Positions 50,659-58,994 of a stretch of DNA of 64,000 bases are shown piece by piece. The stretch is from Aestuarierythrobacter sp037968495 (GTDB taxonomy: Bacteria > Pseudomonadota > Alphaproteobacteria > Sphingomonadales > Sphingomonadaceae), in NCBI GenBank assembly GCA_037968495.1, contig JBBKVP010000047.1, positions 41,359 to 105,358 of the forward strand. The letters are read 5' to 3'. Numbering within the stretch: position 1 is the first letter of the stretch; the number at the start of each line of letters is the position of its first letter. A program made the translations under genes and the position numbers. The notes below the pieces were generated by a model that saw only the letters and a program-made list of their open reading frames with translations, made no database searches and was not told the DNA's origin.

Positions 50659-51893
50659 TAGCCGCGTGCTCCACCGCGGTTCTTTGGGCCTTTGCCCCCG
50701 CGAGGATTGGTGCCGCCGGGGCCGCTCTTCTTTGGCCGAGGGCGCGGCTTTGCGCCCTTTTTCTGGGTCTTCGGAGCGTTATGCGCGGGACGAGGGCCTG
50801 TCACTGCCTTGGGACCGTCGCTGTCGCCGCGCCGCCGTCGCTCGCCGCGCTTATCCTTGCGGACGAGTTTGGAATGCTGCTTGGCGACTTGCTTCTTTTC
50901 GGTCTTGGTTTGCGGTGGCGGCGTATCATCGACATATTCGCCGTCCGCTTCGTTGAAACCGAGCTGCTCCATGCTCTGCGCGAAATGTTCAGGAAGTGGA
51001 GCGGTTACATCCAGCGGCGTGCCGTCAGGGTGGTCGATGATCAACTGGCGCGCATGCAGATGCATCTTGCGGCTGATTGTGCCGGTAAGGAAAGCATCTT
51101 TTCCGCCATACTTCCCATCACCCACGATAGGGTGGCCGATGGCCGCCATATGGACTCGCAGCTGATGTGTGCGGCCAGTTAGCGGCTGCAATTCGACCCA
51201 GCAGGTGCTGTTTCCGGCGCGTTCGATCACACGGTAGCGTGTGCGCGCTATCTGGCCACCTTTTTCGTCGACATGCATCTTCTCACCGCCGGTGCCCGGC
51301 TGTTTTGAAAGGGGCAGTTCGATCAGACCGTCATGAATATCGGGAACACCGACGAGCAACGCCCAATAAACCTTGCGCGCTGAACGCCCGGCAAAGCGGC
51401 GCGAGAAAAACGCAGCGCTGCCCGGGGATGCCGCGACCAGCAGGACGCCGCTTGTATCCTTGTCGAGCCGGTGCACGAGGCGAGGGCGAGGCCCTTTGCC
51501 CGAAATGTAGGCGTCCAGCAGGCCGTCGACGTGATGCTTCGTGCCCGTGCCGCCTTGTGTGGCGAGGCCTGGCGGCTTGTTGATCACAATGGCTGCCCGG
51601 TCGCGGTGGATCGCCATCGCATCGGCCTGCTCCAACTGCTCTTCGGTCAGTTCAGGACGTTCCATGGGGCCGCTTTTTGATTCAAGCCCGCCTGGGGGAA
51701 CGCGAAGCACTTGGCCTGCACTCAGCCGGTCTTCAGGCTTGGCCCGGCCGCCATCCACGCGAAGCTGGCCGGTGCGCGCCCAGCGCGACACGGTGGCAAA
51801 GCCTATCTGCGGCAGATTGCGCTTGAACCAGCGGTCGAGGCGAATGCCTTCGTCATCAGGTCCGACGGTAAATTGGCGAACAGAGTCGCTCAT
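50658..51893 (-). CDS. RluA-family pseudouridine synthase (RluC-like) with basic tail
   Basis: The 411-residue enzyme has an S4 domain (RLDRWFKRNLPQIGFATVSRW) and the RluA catalytic domain with HRLDKDTSGVLLVA. The tail (about 315-411) is strongly basic and Gly/Pro-rich (KKQVAKQHSKLVRKDKRG, RPRPKKSGPGGTNPRGG), as in many sphingomonad RNA enzymes. It probably modifies 23S rRNA (RluC sites 955/2504/2580); the target is inferred. ATG 51893 overlaps the crcB stop by 4 bp. Confidence 0.87.
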   Translation of the reverse strand: MSDSVRQFTVGPDDEGIRLDRWFKRNLPQIGFATVSRWARTGQLRVDGGRAKPEDRLSAGQVLRVPPGGLESKSGPMERPELTEEQLEQADAMAIHRDRAAIVINKPPGLATQGGTGTKHHVDGLLDAYISGKGPRPRLVHRLDKDTSGVLLVAASPGSAAFFSRRFAGRSARKVYWALLVGVPDIHDGLIELPLSKQPGTGGEKMHVDEKGGQIARTRYRVIERAGNSTCWVELQPLTGRTHQLRVHMAAIGHPIVGDGKYGGKDAFLTGTISRKMHLHARQLIIDHPDGTPLDVTAPLPEHFAQSMEQLGFNEADGEYVDDTPPPQTKTEKKQVAKQHSKLVRKDKRGERRRRGDSDGPKAVTGPRPAHNAPKTQKKGAKPRPRPKKSGPGGTNPRGGKGPKNRGGARG

Positions 51894-52300
51894 GCAATAA
51901 TCCTCATAGCGATCAAGCCAAGGTAAAGGGCGGTCAGCCCAGCAAATAGGGAAACAGCGGCATAGGTGACGGCAAGTGCCGGCTGCCCGCGTTCGATCAG
52001 CAGCATCATTTCGAGGCTGAACGCGGAAAAAGTGGTGAAGCCCCCTAACAGTCCGACGCCCAGTAGCAAGCGTAGCTGTTCGTTCGCGCCGCCGCCGTGC
52101 TTTGCTAGCCACCCCGCCAGCACGCCCACCGCAAGGCTGCCAATCACGTTGACTGCCAGTGTGGCCCATGGGAATGACGTGAGCGCTACCGGTCCGAAAA
52201 TATTGGCCAAACCGCGCCCCAACTGATGACGCAGGACAGCGCCTGTCCCGCCGCCAAAAGCGACAAGCAAGGTTGCGGTAAGGGGAGGGGTGGCACTCAT
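51890..52300 (-). CDS. crcB: fluoride exporter CrcB/Fluc
   Basis: The 136-residue four-helix membrane protein has FGGGTGAVLRHQLGRGL, LLVGVGLLGGFTTFSAFSLE-type LLGGFTTFSAFSLEMM and the family's polar TM positions. Fluc proteins export fluoride as dimers. It is the first gene of the overlapped run crcB-rlu-paiB-HAD-TM-ATP12. No fluoride riboswitch was identified upstream. Confidence 0.93.
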   Translation of the reverse strand: MSATPPLTATLLVAFGGGTGAVLRHQLGRGLANIFGPVALTSFPWATLAVNVIGSLAVGVLAGWLAKHGGGANEQLRLLLGVGLLGGFTTFSAFSLEMMLLIERGQPALAVTYAAVSLFAGLTALYLGLIAMRIIA

Positions 52301-52394
52301 AGCGCGAGCTTTAGCCGTCGCAGCGCCATCAGGGAAGTATTACCAGATGGGCGTGCCCGTGCTCAAAAGTCACATAAGCCAGAGGCGTAAACGC

Positions 52395-52423
52395 TTGCGC
52401 CGAAGGGGCGATTCGGGTAATAA
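52395..52423 (+). promoter_or_regulatory. candidate rpsU promoter
   Basis: TTGCGC, a 17-bp spacer and TAATAA would give a leader of about 105 nt before the bS21 start. No other pair in the 52301-52536 gap is as good. The leader itself shows no obvious structure to me. Confidence 0.45.
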
Positions 52424-52536
52424 GCTCATGTTTCGTGTCGTTCCTTACGGGATTCGGTGCGTTTTTCTTTTTTATATTAGGGTGTTTGCCCGCATTTTGC
52501 GGCTCTCCCTCATTTGGCTTTGAGGTATTCGATTAC

Positions 52537-52740
52537 ATGCAGATCATGGTTCGCGATAACAATGTTGATCAGGCTCTCCGCGCGCTGAAGAAGAAGCTGC
52601 AGCGTGAAGGCGTGTACCGCGAAATGAAGCTGCGTCGTCATTACGAAAAGCCAAGCGAAAAGCGTGCCCGTGAAAAGGCTGCTGCTGTGCGCCGCGCTCG
52701 TAAAATGGACCGTAAGCGCATGGAACGTGACGGCATCTAA
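52537..52740 (+). CDS. rpsU: 30S ribosomal protein bS21
   Basis: The 67-residue basic protein matches bS21 along its full length (MQIMVRDNNVDQALRALKKK, REMKLRRHYEKPSEKR). It helps mRNA selection at translation initiation. ATG 52537 gives the usual family start; a GTG-type upstream extension is not credible. It is followed by a terminator and then a separate FKBP gene. Confidence 0.97.
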   Translation: MQIMVRDNNVDQALRALKKKLQREGVYREMKLRRHYEKPSEKRAREKAAAVRRARKMDRKRMERDGI

Positions 52741-52803
52741 GGCCGTTCACCTGTTCGGGCTGTGATATTCTCGCGCTTGCGCAGACTTACTTGATGAGCC
52801 ATC

Positions 52804-52836
52804 AGGGCGCGGAGAAATCCGCGCCCTTTGCTTTAT
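52804..52836 (+). terminator. intrinsic terminator of rpsU
   Basis: A perfect 10-bp stem AGGGCGCGGA / TCCGCGCCCT closed by GAAA, followed by a T-rich stretch. Confidence 0.8.
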
Positions 52837-52889
52837 GGCCTAGAACGGTCGAGCAACACCGGCGCGCAACAATTGCAGGAATTGCCTAA

Positions 52890-53483
52890 ATGACCGAAAT
52901 TACCAGCGTACCGATTCAGCCGATTGCCAAGGGCTCGCTCGTCAAATTGTGGCTCGGCGTACTCGTCGCCGTGCTGATCGGTGCAGGCATTGCTTGGTAT
53001 TCCGCGCCTAAGGGTCTGACGGTTTCGGCCATTACTGAAGGCAGCGGCGGGATGCCCGGCCCGGATGACGTGGTTTTCGTGCGTTACAAGGGCATGTTGG
53101 CTGATGGCACTGTGTTCGACGAATCCCAGGATCTTCCGCTGCCGATTCCCGGCATCTTCCCTGAAGGCAATCCTCTGCCGCTGAACCAGATGGTTCCTGG
53201 CTTCAGCGAGGGCGCGCAGCAAATGCAGAAGGGCGGCAAATACACGCTCGAGATACCAGCCGAGAAGGGTTACGGCGCTGACGAGAAAGCCAATCCGCAA
53301 ACCGGTGAGGTTGTGATCCCGGCCAATAGTGATCTGGTGTTCGAAGTCGAAATGATCGACTTTATGTCGGAAGAAGACTTCCAGAACAAAATTGCTCAAA
53401 TCCAGCAGATGATGGCTGCGCAGCAGGGGGCTCAACCGGGCGCTCCGGAAGGACAGCCGGTTCCGGCACCGCAAGGTCAGTAA
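52890..53483 (+). CDS. membrane-anchored FKBP-type peptidyl-prolyl isomerase
   Basis: The 197-residue protein has an N-terminal anchor helix (about 18-38) and one FKBP domain (about 52-150; DDVVFVRYKGMLADGTVFD, LNQMVPGFSEGAQQM, GYGAD). It probably helps fold exported proteins at the periplasmic face. The C-terminus is Gln/Pro-rich. It stands alone between rpsU and gatC. Confidence 0.93.
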   Translation: MTEITSVPIQPIAKGSLVKLWLGVLVAVLIGAGIAWYSAPKGLTVSAITEGSGGMPGPDDVVFVRYKGMLADGTVFDESQDLPLPIPGIFPEGNPLPLNQMVPGFSEGAQQMQKGGKYTLEIPAEKGYGADEKANPQTGEVVIPANSDLVFEVEMIDFMSEEDFQNKIAQIQQMMAAQQGAQPGAPEGQPVPAPQGQ

Positions 53484-53549
53484 TTCTAGGCTGCCGCCTG
53501 AGGCGCAATCTGGCTTGAAGGCCTGCGCATTGGCAGCTAACGCGGCGAC

Positions 53550-53852
53550 ATGTCTGTAGATAAAAAAACCGTCACCAAAATCGCCTTGCTGGCGCGCATT
53601 TCGATGAGCGAAGCAGAGGTTGAGGCGCTTTTGCCAGAGCTTAACAACATCCTTGGTTGGGTGGAGCAATTGAGCGAGGTCGACGTCACCGGCGTCGAAG
53701 CCATGACCTCGGTCATACCCAACAAGCAGCGCTTGCGCGATGACGTCGTTGATGCCGACCCGCTGACCGGCGGCGGCGTGCGTGACAAGGTTCTCGCTAA
53801 TGCACCCAATGCTGAACATGGCTTCTTCGCCGTGCCCAAGGTGATCGAATAA
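53550..53852 (+). CDS. gatC: Asp-tRNA(Asn)/Glu-tRNA(Gln) amidotransferase subunit C
   Basis: The 100-residue belt subunit of GatCAB: VTKIALLARISMSEAEVE, ELNNILGWVEQLSEVD and LRDDVV match GatC. It stabilises GatA-GatB. The final A of its stop overlaps the gatA ATG (TAATG). The presence of GatCAB implies indirect charging of Gln- and/or Asn-tRNA. Confidence 0.95.
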   Translation: MSVDKKTVTKIALLARISMSEAEVEALLPELNNILGWVEQLSEVDVTGVEAMTSVIPNKQRLRDDVVDADPLTGGGVRDKVLANAPNAEHGFFAVPKVIE

Positions 53853-55336
53853 TGACTGATCTTACTTCCTTGGGTGTCGCCGCGATCCGTGATGGCGTGA
53901 AAGCGGGTGACTTCACTTCGCGCGAAGTGACCGAGGCGTTTAACGCCAATGTCGCTGCAGCGAGGGGCTTGAACGCCTTCATCGTTGAAACACCCGAAAT
54001 CGCGCTGAAAGCCGCCGACCTTGTTGACGCTGCACGCGTGGTTGGCAAAGACCTGGGCAAGATGGGCGGCGTGCCAATCGGCATGAAGGACCTGTTCTGT
54101 ACGCGCGGTGTCCAGACAACCGCCGGCAGCCATATTCTCGAAGGTTTCGTGCCCGAATATGAAAGCACCGTCAGCCACAACCTGTGGTCGGCGGGCGCGG
54201 TCATGCTGGGCAAGCTCAACCTCGACCAGTTTGCGATGGGATCGTCCAACGAGACGTCCTATTTCGGCAATGTCATCAACCCCTGGAAGCGCAATGATGG
54301 CGGAAACGCCGCGCTTGCTCCCGGCGGTTCGTCCGGCGGTTCCTCGACTGCTGTTGCTGCACGCCTTGCGCCTGCTGCTACGGGCACCGACACGGGCGGT
54401 TCGATCCGCCAGCCTGCTGCTTTCACCGGCATTACAGGCGTAAAACCGACTTACGGTCGTTGCAGCCGCTGGGGCGTTGTCGCCTTCGCCAGCTCGCTCG
54501 ATCAGGCAGGCCCAATGGCCCGCGATACGCGCGACTGTGCGATCATGCTGGAAGCGATGGCGGGCTTTGATCCCAAGGATTCGACCAGCCTCGATATGCC
54601 CGTACCCAATTGGGAAACGGCGCTTAGCGGCGACCTGAAGGGCAAGAAAGTCGGTATCCCGCGCGAATATCGGATGGACGGCATGGACGCCGAGATCGAA
54701 GCAAGCTGGGAGCAGGGCAAGCAATGGCTCCGCGATGCGGGCGCTGAAATCGTCGATATCAGCCTGCCGCACACCAAATACGCGCTGCCCGCCTATTACA
54801 TCATCGCTCCGGCAGAGGCGTCGAGTAATCTCGCCCGTTATGATGGGCTGCGTTACGGATTGCGCGAATTGCCAGAGGGCGCTGGCCTGCAAGACATGTA
54901 TGCCGCCAGCCGCGCCGCCGGCTTCGGCCCCGAAGTAAAGCGTCGCATCATGATCGGCACCTATGTGCTGAGCGCAGGCTTCTACGACGCCTATTACACG
55001 CAGGCGCAAAAGGTCCGCACGCTGATCAGCCGCGACTTCGACAATGCGTTTAAGGAATGCGACGTTATCCTCGCACCGACATGCCCCAGCGCCGCCTTCG
55101 GCCTTGGCGACAAGTCGAGCGATCCGCTGGCGATGTATTTGAATGATGTGTTCGCCGTGCCAGCCTCGATGGCAGGCCTTCCGGCCATGTCCGTGCCTGC
55201 GGGCCTCAATTCGCAAGGCCTACCGCTCGGACTGCAAATCATCGGCAAAGCCTTTGACGAGCAGGGCGTGATGAATGCTGGCCTCGCGATTGAGGAACGG
55301 GCTGGGTTTGTCGCTACGCCGGAGAAGTGGTGGTGA
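53852..55336 (+). CDS. gatA: Asp-tRNA(Asn)/Glu-tRNA(Gln) amidotransferase subunit A
   Basis: The 494-residue amidase-signature subunit releases ammonia from glutamine. The catalytic Lys is in GMKDLFCTRG, the Ser pair in APGGSSGGSS and TGTDTGGSIRQPA. It feeds ammonia to GatB. The stop is followed not by gatB but by an unrecognised gene that overlaps it by 4 bp. Confidence 0.97.
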   Translation: MTDLTSLGVAAIRDGVKAGDFTSREVTEAFNANVAAARGLNAFIVETPEIALKAADLVDAARVVGKDLGKMGGVPIGMKDLFCTRGVQTTAGSHILEGFVPEYESTVSHNLWSAGAVMLGKLNLDQFAMGSSNETSYFGNVINPWKRNDGGNAALAPGGSSGGSSTAVAARLAPAATGTDTGGSIRQPAAFTGITGVKPTYGRCSRWGVVAFASSLDQAGPMARDTRDCAIMLEAMAGFDPKDSTSLDMPVPNWETALSGDLKGKKVGIPREYRMDGMDAEIEASWEQGKQWLRDAGAEIVDISLPHTKYALPAYYIIAPAEASSNLARYDGLRYGLRELPEGAGLQDMYAASRAAGFGPEVKRRIMIGTYVLSAGFYDAYYTQAQKVRTLISRDFDNAFKECDVILAPTCPSAAFGLGDKSSDPLAMYLNDVFAVPASMAGLPAMSVPAGLNSQGLPLGLQIIGKAFDEQGVMNAGLAIEERAGFVATPEKWW

Positions 55337-55647
55337 GCGGAGCGATAAACAACGATGAGTTGACTACATTTGTCACCTCAACGCTGAGTGCAATTGCGGC
55401 GGGCATCAATGATGCTTCAAATCATCAGTTCGCATTCAAATTGCCTCAGACCGTCAAGTTTGAGGTGGCCGTCAAAGCCACAAAAGCTAGTGAAACTGGT
55501 GGCGGGCTTCGGCTTCAAGTATTCAGTGCAGAAGGCAAGCCATCCGAAGCTGATGAGTCGGTCGGTAAGATCAGCTTTGATCTATCTTTCTCGGACGTGC
55601 GTCCCTCAGTCTCATTGGACACATCCAAGCTTGGAACTAAAGTATGA
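55333..55647 (+). CDS. unrecognised 104-residue protein between gatA and gatB
   Basis: GTG at 55333 overlaps the gatA stop (GTGA), with GGAG 8 bases upstream; the stop overlaps the gatB ATG (ATGA). The product has an N-terminal helical part (about 8-30, LTTFVTSTLSAIAAGINDAS) and a beta-rich C-terminal part (about 40-90; VKFEVAVKATKASETGGGLR, SVGKISFDLSFSD). There is no signal peptide or helix-turn-helix. The layout loosely resembles the trypco2 domain of predicted conflict systems, but I cannot confirm that. Base composition is less GC-rich than gatA and gatB, with rarer codons, suggesting later insertion into the operon. Confidence 0.75.
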   Translation: MSGAINNDELTTFVTSTLSAIAAGINDASNHQFAFKLPQTVKFEVAVKATKASETGGGLRLQVFSAEGKPSEADESVGKISFDLSFSDVRPSVSLDTSKLGTKV

Positions 55648-57143
55648 GTAACTACCGCATCCAGGGCGCAACGGGCGAATGGGAGGTCGTGATCGGCCTT
55701 GAGGTGCATGCGCAGGTTACTTCGCATGCCAAGCTGTTTTCCGGCGCCAGCACCGAATTCGGGGCCGAACCGAACACGCAGGTCAGCCTCGTCGATGCGG
55801 CCATGCCGGGTATGCTTCCGGTGCCGAACCGCGAGTGCATCCGTCAGGCTGTGCGCACGGGCATGGCGATCGAAGCGCAGATCAACAAATGGTCGCGCTT
55901 TGACCGCAAGAACTACTTCTATGCCGATTTGCCGCAGGGTTATCAGATCAGCCAGCTTTACCACCCCATCGTCGGACATGGTCAGTTGCTGATCGAAGCG
56001 GACGAGAAGGTCGGTATTCCGGAAGACAAGGTCATCGGGATCGAGCGAATTCATGTCGAGCAGGATGCGGGCAAACTGATGCATGACCAGCACCCGACCA
56101 TGTCCTATGTCGACCTTAACCGCAGCGGCGTGGCGCTGATGGAAATCGTCAGCGATCCTGACATGACCTCGCCTGCTGAGGCCGGAGCCTACGTGCGCAA
56201 GCTCCGCTCGATCTTGCGCTATGTCGGATCGTGCGACGGCAATATGGAGCAGGGCTCCATGCGAGCTGACGTTAACGTATCCGTCCGCAAGGTCGGCGAT
56301 CCTGAACTGGGCACGCGTACCGAAACGAAGAACGTGAACTCCGTCCGCTTCGTGATGGCTGTGATCGAGGGTGAGGCACGCCGTCAGGTCGATCTGATCG
56401 AAGAGGGCGGCACCGTAGTGCAGGAAACGCGGCTTTACGATCCCGACAAGAACGAAACGCGATCCATGCGCTCCAAAGAAGACGCGCATGATTATCGCTA
56501 CTTCCCCGATCCCGATTTGCTGCCAATCGACCTCGACGATGCGTTCCTAGAGGAATGCCGCGCGAGCCTGCCCGAATTGCCCGACGCCAAGCGCGCGCGC
56601 TACACCGGCGAGCTGGGCATGAATGATTACAACGCCGCGCAGCTGACGTTGGAAGTCGAGGTGTTTGCCCGTTTCGAAACACTGCTCGCTGAGACTGCCA
56701 AGCTGCTTGACAAATCAGAATCCGCAGTCGCCACGCAGGTTGCCAACTGGACGCTCTCTGTCGCTCCGGGCGTGGTCAAATTGCTGGGTGACCAGGCCAA
56801 GCTTGAATACGCAACTTCCGAGGCGCAGGCGGGTATTCTGAAGCTGGTCGAAAGCGGCGAAGTTTCCGGCGGCCAGTCCAAGGAAATCTACGAGATTGTT
56901 CTCAAAACCGGACGCGACCCAGCCGAAATTGCCGATACCGAAGGCCTGAAGCAGCAGAGCGACACCGGCGCTATCGAAGCCGAGATCGAAAAGGTAATCG
57001 CCGCCAATCAGGACAAGGTCGAGCAATATAAGGGCGGCAAGGACAAGCTGTTCGGCTTCTTCGTCGGCCAGACGATGAAGGCGATGCAGGGCAAGGCCAA
57101 CCCGCAGGTCGTGAACGAATTGCTGAAGTCGAAGCTGGGCTAG
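55644..57143 (+). CDS. gatB: Asp-tRNA(Asn)/Glu-tRNA(Gln) amidotransferase subunit B
   Basis: The 499-residue subunit binds and phosphorylates the misacylated tRNA. Motifs: EVVIGLEVHAQVTSHAKLFSGA, FDRKNYFYADLPQGYQISQ, VNVSVRKVGDPELGTRTETKN and the C-terminal YqeY/GatB domain ending VNELLKSKLG. It overlaps the unknown gene by 4 bp and ends 6 bp from the convergent MFS gene. Confidence 0.97.
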   Translation: MSNYRIQGATGEWEVVIGLEVHAQVTSHAKLFSGASTEFGAEPNTQVSLVDAAMPGMLPVPNRECIRQAVRTGMAIEAQINKWSRFDRKNYFYADLPQGYQISQLYHPIVGHGQLLIEADEKVGIPEDKVIGIERIHVEQDAGKLMHDQHPTMSYVDLNRSGVALMEIVSDPDMTSPAEAGAYVRKLRSILRYVGSCDGNMEQGSMRADVNVSVRKVGDPELGTRTETKNVNSVRFVMAVIEGEARRQVDLIEEGGTVVQETRLYDPDKNETRSMRSKEDAHDYRYFPDPDLLPIDLDDAFLEECRASLPELPDAKRARYTGELGMNDYNAAQLTLEVEVFARFETLLAETAKLLDKSESAVATQVANWTLSVAPGVVKLLGDQAKLEYATSEAQAGILKLVESGEVSGGQSKEIYEIVLKTGRDPAEIADTEGLKQQSDTGAIEAEIEKVIAANQDKVEQYKGGKDKLFGFFVGQTMKAMQGKANPQVVNELLKSKLG

Positions 57144-57149
57144 ATCGGC

Positions 57150-58481
57150 CTAATTGATCTTGGGTGCGGGCATCCCTGCAACAATTGGCTCAGCTGCTTC
57201 GATCAATTCCTCGGCATCGGGCGCTTTCAAGGGGAAGCGGACGAATATCATGATCAGTGTGATCAAAGCGAAGACGCCTGCCAGAATGAAGTACATCATC
57301 TGCGGGCTGCCCATTTCATCAGTCGTAGCAGCAACCCAATTGCCGACTGGCCGCCCGATGTTCGATGCTGCCATATAGAGCGTAAATTGCGTAGCGGCGA
57401 CGCGCGGATTGCACAGCCGCATGGCGATCGGGATGAAGGCAACCGCCATCATCACGGAAAAGAACTCGATTTGCCAAAAATAGGCGGTCAGTAGGGTGGC
57501 ATCGTCCCAATATTCGCGCGACAGACCAAAGCTAACCGCGAATAGTCCGATCAATATGCACATGATCAGGCCGATACGCTGCGCGCCAATCTTTGCGCCC
57601 AGCGAGCCGCCCACCGTTAGGGCGAAAATGCCAACTGCAAATTGGGCGGTTGAAATGGTGTTTGTGTATTCGGTCTGCGACCACCCGCCGATCCCTGTCG
57701 CAAGGCCGGGGTGATAAGCTTCAGCTATGCCCGATGGCATGGTGCGAAGCGCAAATATGACTAACCCGATCAGGCTGAGCGGGGCGATCATGGCTTTGAA
57801 ACTATCTACCAGCAGCGGCTTCCACGCCCCCACTTGCAAGGCAACGTTGCGCGGATGCGGCTGGCCGCCGCTCCATGGGAAGCGGCCTTCACCCTCCCGT
57901 TCGCGCACGGCCATCCCGAAGATGAGCACGCACGTCACAGCGGCCGCAGCGGCTAGATAGCCTGCCACAGTGCCATACATCGCGATTAGTTGCCCGGCGG
58001 AAAAGGTGGTTGCGGAGATGCCAAGAACTTGCCCGCCGAACATGATGCCGGTGGCCTTCGCGCGTTCGTCTTCAGGCATGATGTCGACCGCGAGACTGTC
58101 AATCGAGACATCCTGAAAGGCGGTCCCTGAATTAGCGAGAAAGCCGAGAATCGACAGCAGCCAGATTTCCTTCGGTCCCGGCGAGAGAACAGCTGCGAAC
58201 AGCAGCATAGCGACAATTGTAAATTGCGCGCCGATGATCCAGATGCGCCTGCGCCCCATGGGCAGATAAGTGTAGCGGTCCATGAAAAACCCAAGAAAGA
58301 ACTTTAGCGTCCAAGGCAGAATGGAGGCGCTGACGACGCCTGCAACAGCGGTTGTCGAGGCACCATTGGATGCCAGCCAAGCGGGGATTACATAGAAAAA
58401 TAGTCCGACCGGTATGCCTTGCGTAAAGTAAAACAGGAACACAGTTAGAAGGCGCAACTTTGCGCTTTGTTCTAGGATCAT
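57150..58481 (-). CDS. AmpG-like MFS transporter
   Basis: The 443-residue, 12-helix major facilitator protein has LFYFTQGIPVGLFFYVIPAWL, the cytoplasmic RKR-type motif after TM2 (FFMDRYTYLPMGRRRIWII) and FQDVSIDSLAVDIMP, which is the AmpG/PAT-like signature. AmpG imports anhydro-muropeptides, which would fit the AmpD-like gene at 29554; the actual substrate is not certain. A cluster of TTGCGC motifs covers its start and upstream region. Confidence 0.85.
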   Translation of the reverse strand: MILEQSAKLRLLTVFLFYFTQGIPVGLFFYVIPAWLASNGASTTAVAGVVSASILPWTLKFFLGFFMDRYTYLPMGRRRIWIIGAQFTIVAMLLFAAVLSPGPKEIWLLSILGFLANSGTAFQDVSIDSLAVDIMPEDERAKATGIMFGGQVLGISATTFSAGQLIAMYGTVAGYLAAAAAVTCVLIFGMAVREREGEGRFPWSGGQPHPRNVALQVGAWKPLLVDSFKAMIAPLSLIGLVIFALRTMPSGIAEAYHPGLATGIGGWSQTEYTNTISTAQFAVGIFALTVGGSLGAKIGAQRIGLIMCILIGLFAVSFGLSREYWDDATLLTAYFWQIEFFSVMMAVAFIPIAMRLCNPRVAATQFTLYMAASNIGRPVGNWVAATTDEMGSPQMMYFILAGVFALITLIMIFVRFPLKAPDAEELIEAAEPIVAGMPAPKIN

Positions 58482-58593
58482 GACTATTGCGCCCCCTCAA
58501 AGCTAAGTTGAGGAGTTATGTGAAGTTGCGCAGTAAAGTCAATTGCGCGTGCCTTAAACACTTTGCGCCTGTCGGTGCTAGTTATTGGCGCAA
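58452..58593. repeat. cluster of seven TTGCGC motifs
   Basis: TTGCGC or its complement occurs at 58452-58457, 58460-58465, 58487-58492, 58526-58531, 58543-58548, 58563-58568 and 58588-58593. The first two form a GCGCAA-N2-TTGCGC palindrome inside the MFS start; the last two form CTTTGCGCC...GGCGCAAAG. The cluster lies over the promoter region of the MFS gene. It may be a multi-site operator. Confidence 0.6.
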
Positions 58594-58596
58594 AGA

Positions 58597-58625
58597 GGCC
58601 GCCGGAATCGCTTCCGACGGCCTTT
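58597..58625 (-). terminator. intrinsic terminator of the small gene at 58647
   Basis: GGCCGCCGGAA ... TTCCGACGGCC with a 4-base loop, just after the stop at 58647 on the minus strand. The T run is short, so the call is moderate. Confidence 0.55.
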
Positions 58626-58646
58626 CTAATTTCAGCGTTAGCGGGC

Positions 58647-58952
58647 TTAGCTAGCGCGTTCGCCGGTCATTGCCATCGAACCGAATGCACCAGCGTTGAC
58701 GTTGCCGGTTAACTGATCGCCTTCAACAGTTGCTTCGCCTTCGAGTTTCATTGGCATCGGAACAGTCATGTTCATCGTCCATGTCAGCTTGTTGCCGTCA
58801 ATTTTGCCGTCCTCGACATCCATAGCGCCCATTGCGCCCTGGTTGCTACCGGTGAAGGTCGTGCCGTCATCGCTCGGTACAACGGTGAAGGTGCTCTTCT
58901 GGTCGCCCATCGGGCTTTTGGTTACGCAATCATAGGATCCAGCTACGGACAT
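58647..58952 (-). CDS. small conserved beta-rich protein of unknown function
   Basis: The 101-residue protein has no signal peptide and reads as a small beta barrel: SVAGSYDCVTKSPMGDQKSTFTV, TFTGSNQGAMGAMDVEDGKIDG, KLTWTMNMTVPMPMKLEG, VEGDQLTGNVNAGAFG. This pattern is seen in many sphingomonad and marine alphaproteobacterial proteins with no experimental function. AGGAGAAT precedes the ATG. It is followed by its own terminator. Confidence 0.75.
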   Translation of the reverse strand: MSVAGSYDCVTKSPMGDQKSTFTVVPSDDGTTFTGSNQGAMGAMDVEDGKIDGNKLTWTMNMTVPMPMKLEGEATVEGDQLTGNVNAGAFGSMAMTGERAS

Positions 58953-58994
58953 AATATTCTCCTTTAAAAATCTAGTGGCTTACTAGAGCGTAAA

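Noticed and set aside
53537..55216. 559-codon open frame antisense to gatC-gatA
   Set aside because: Long antisense frames are expected from codon bias in GC-rich genes; the translated sequence has no domain I recognise.
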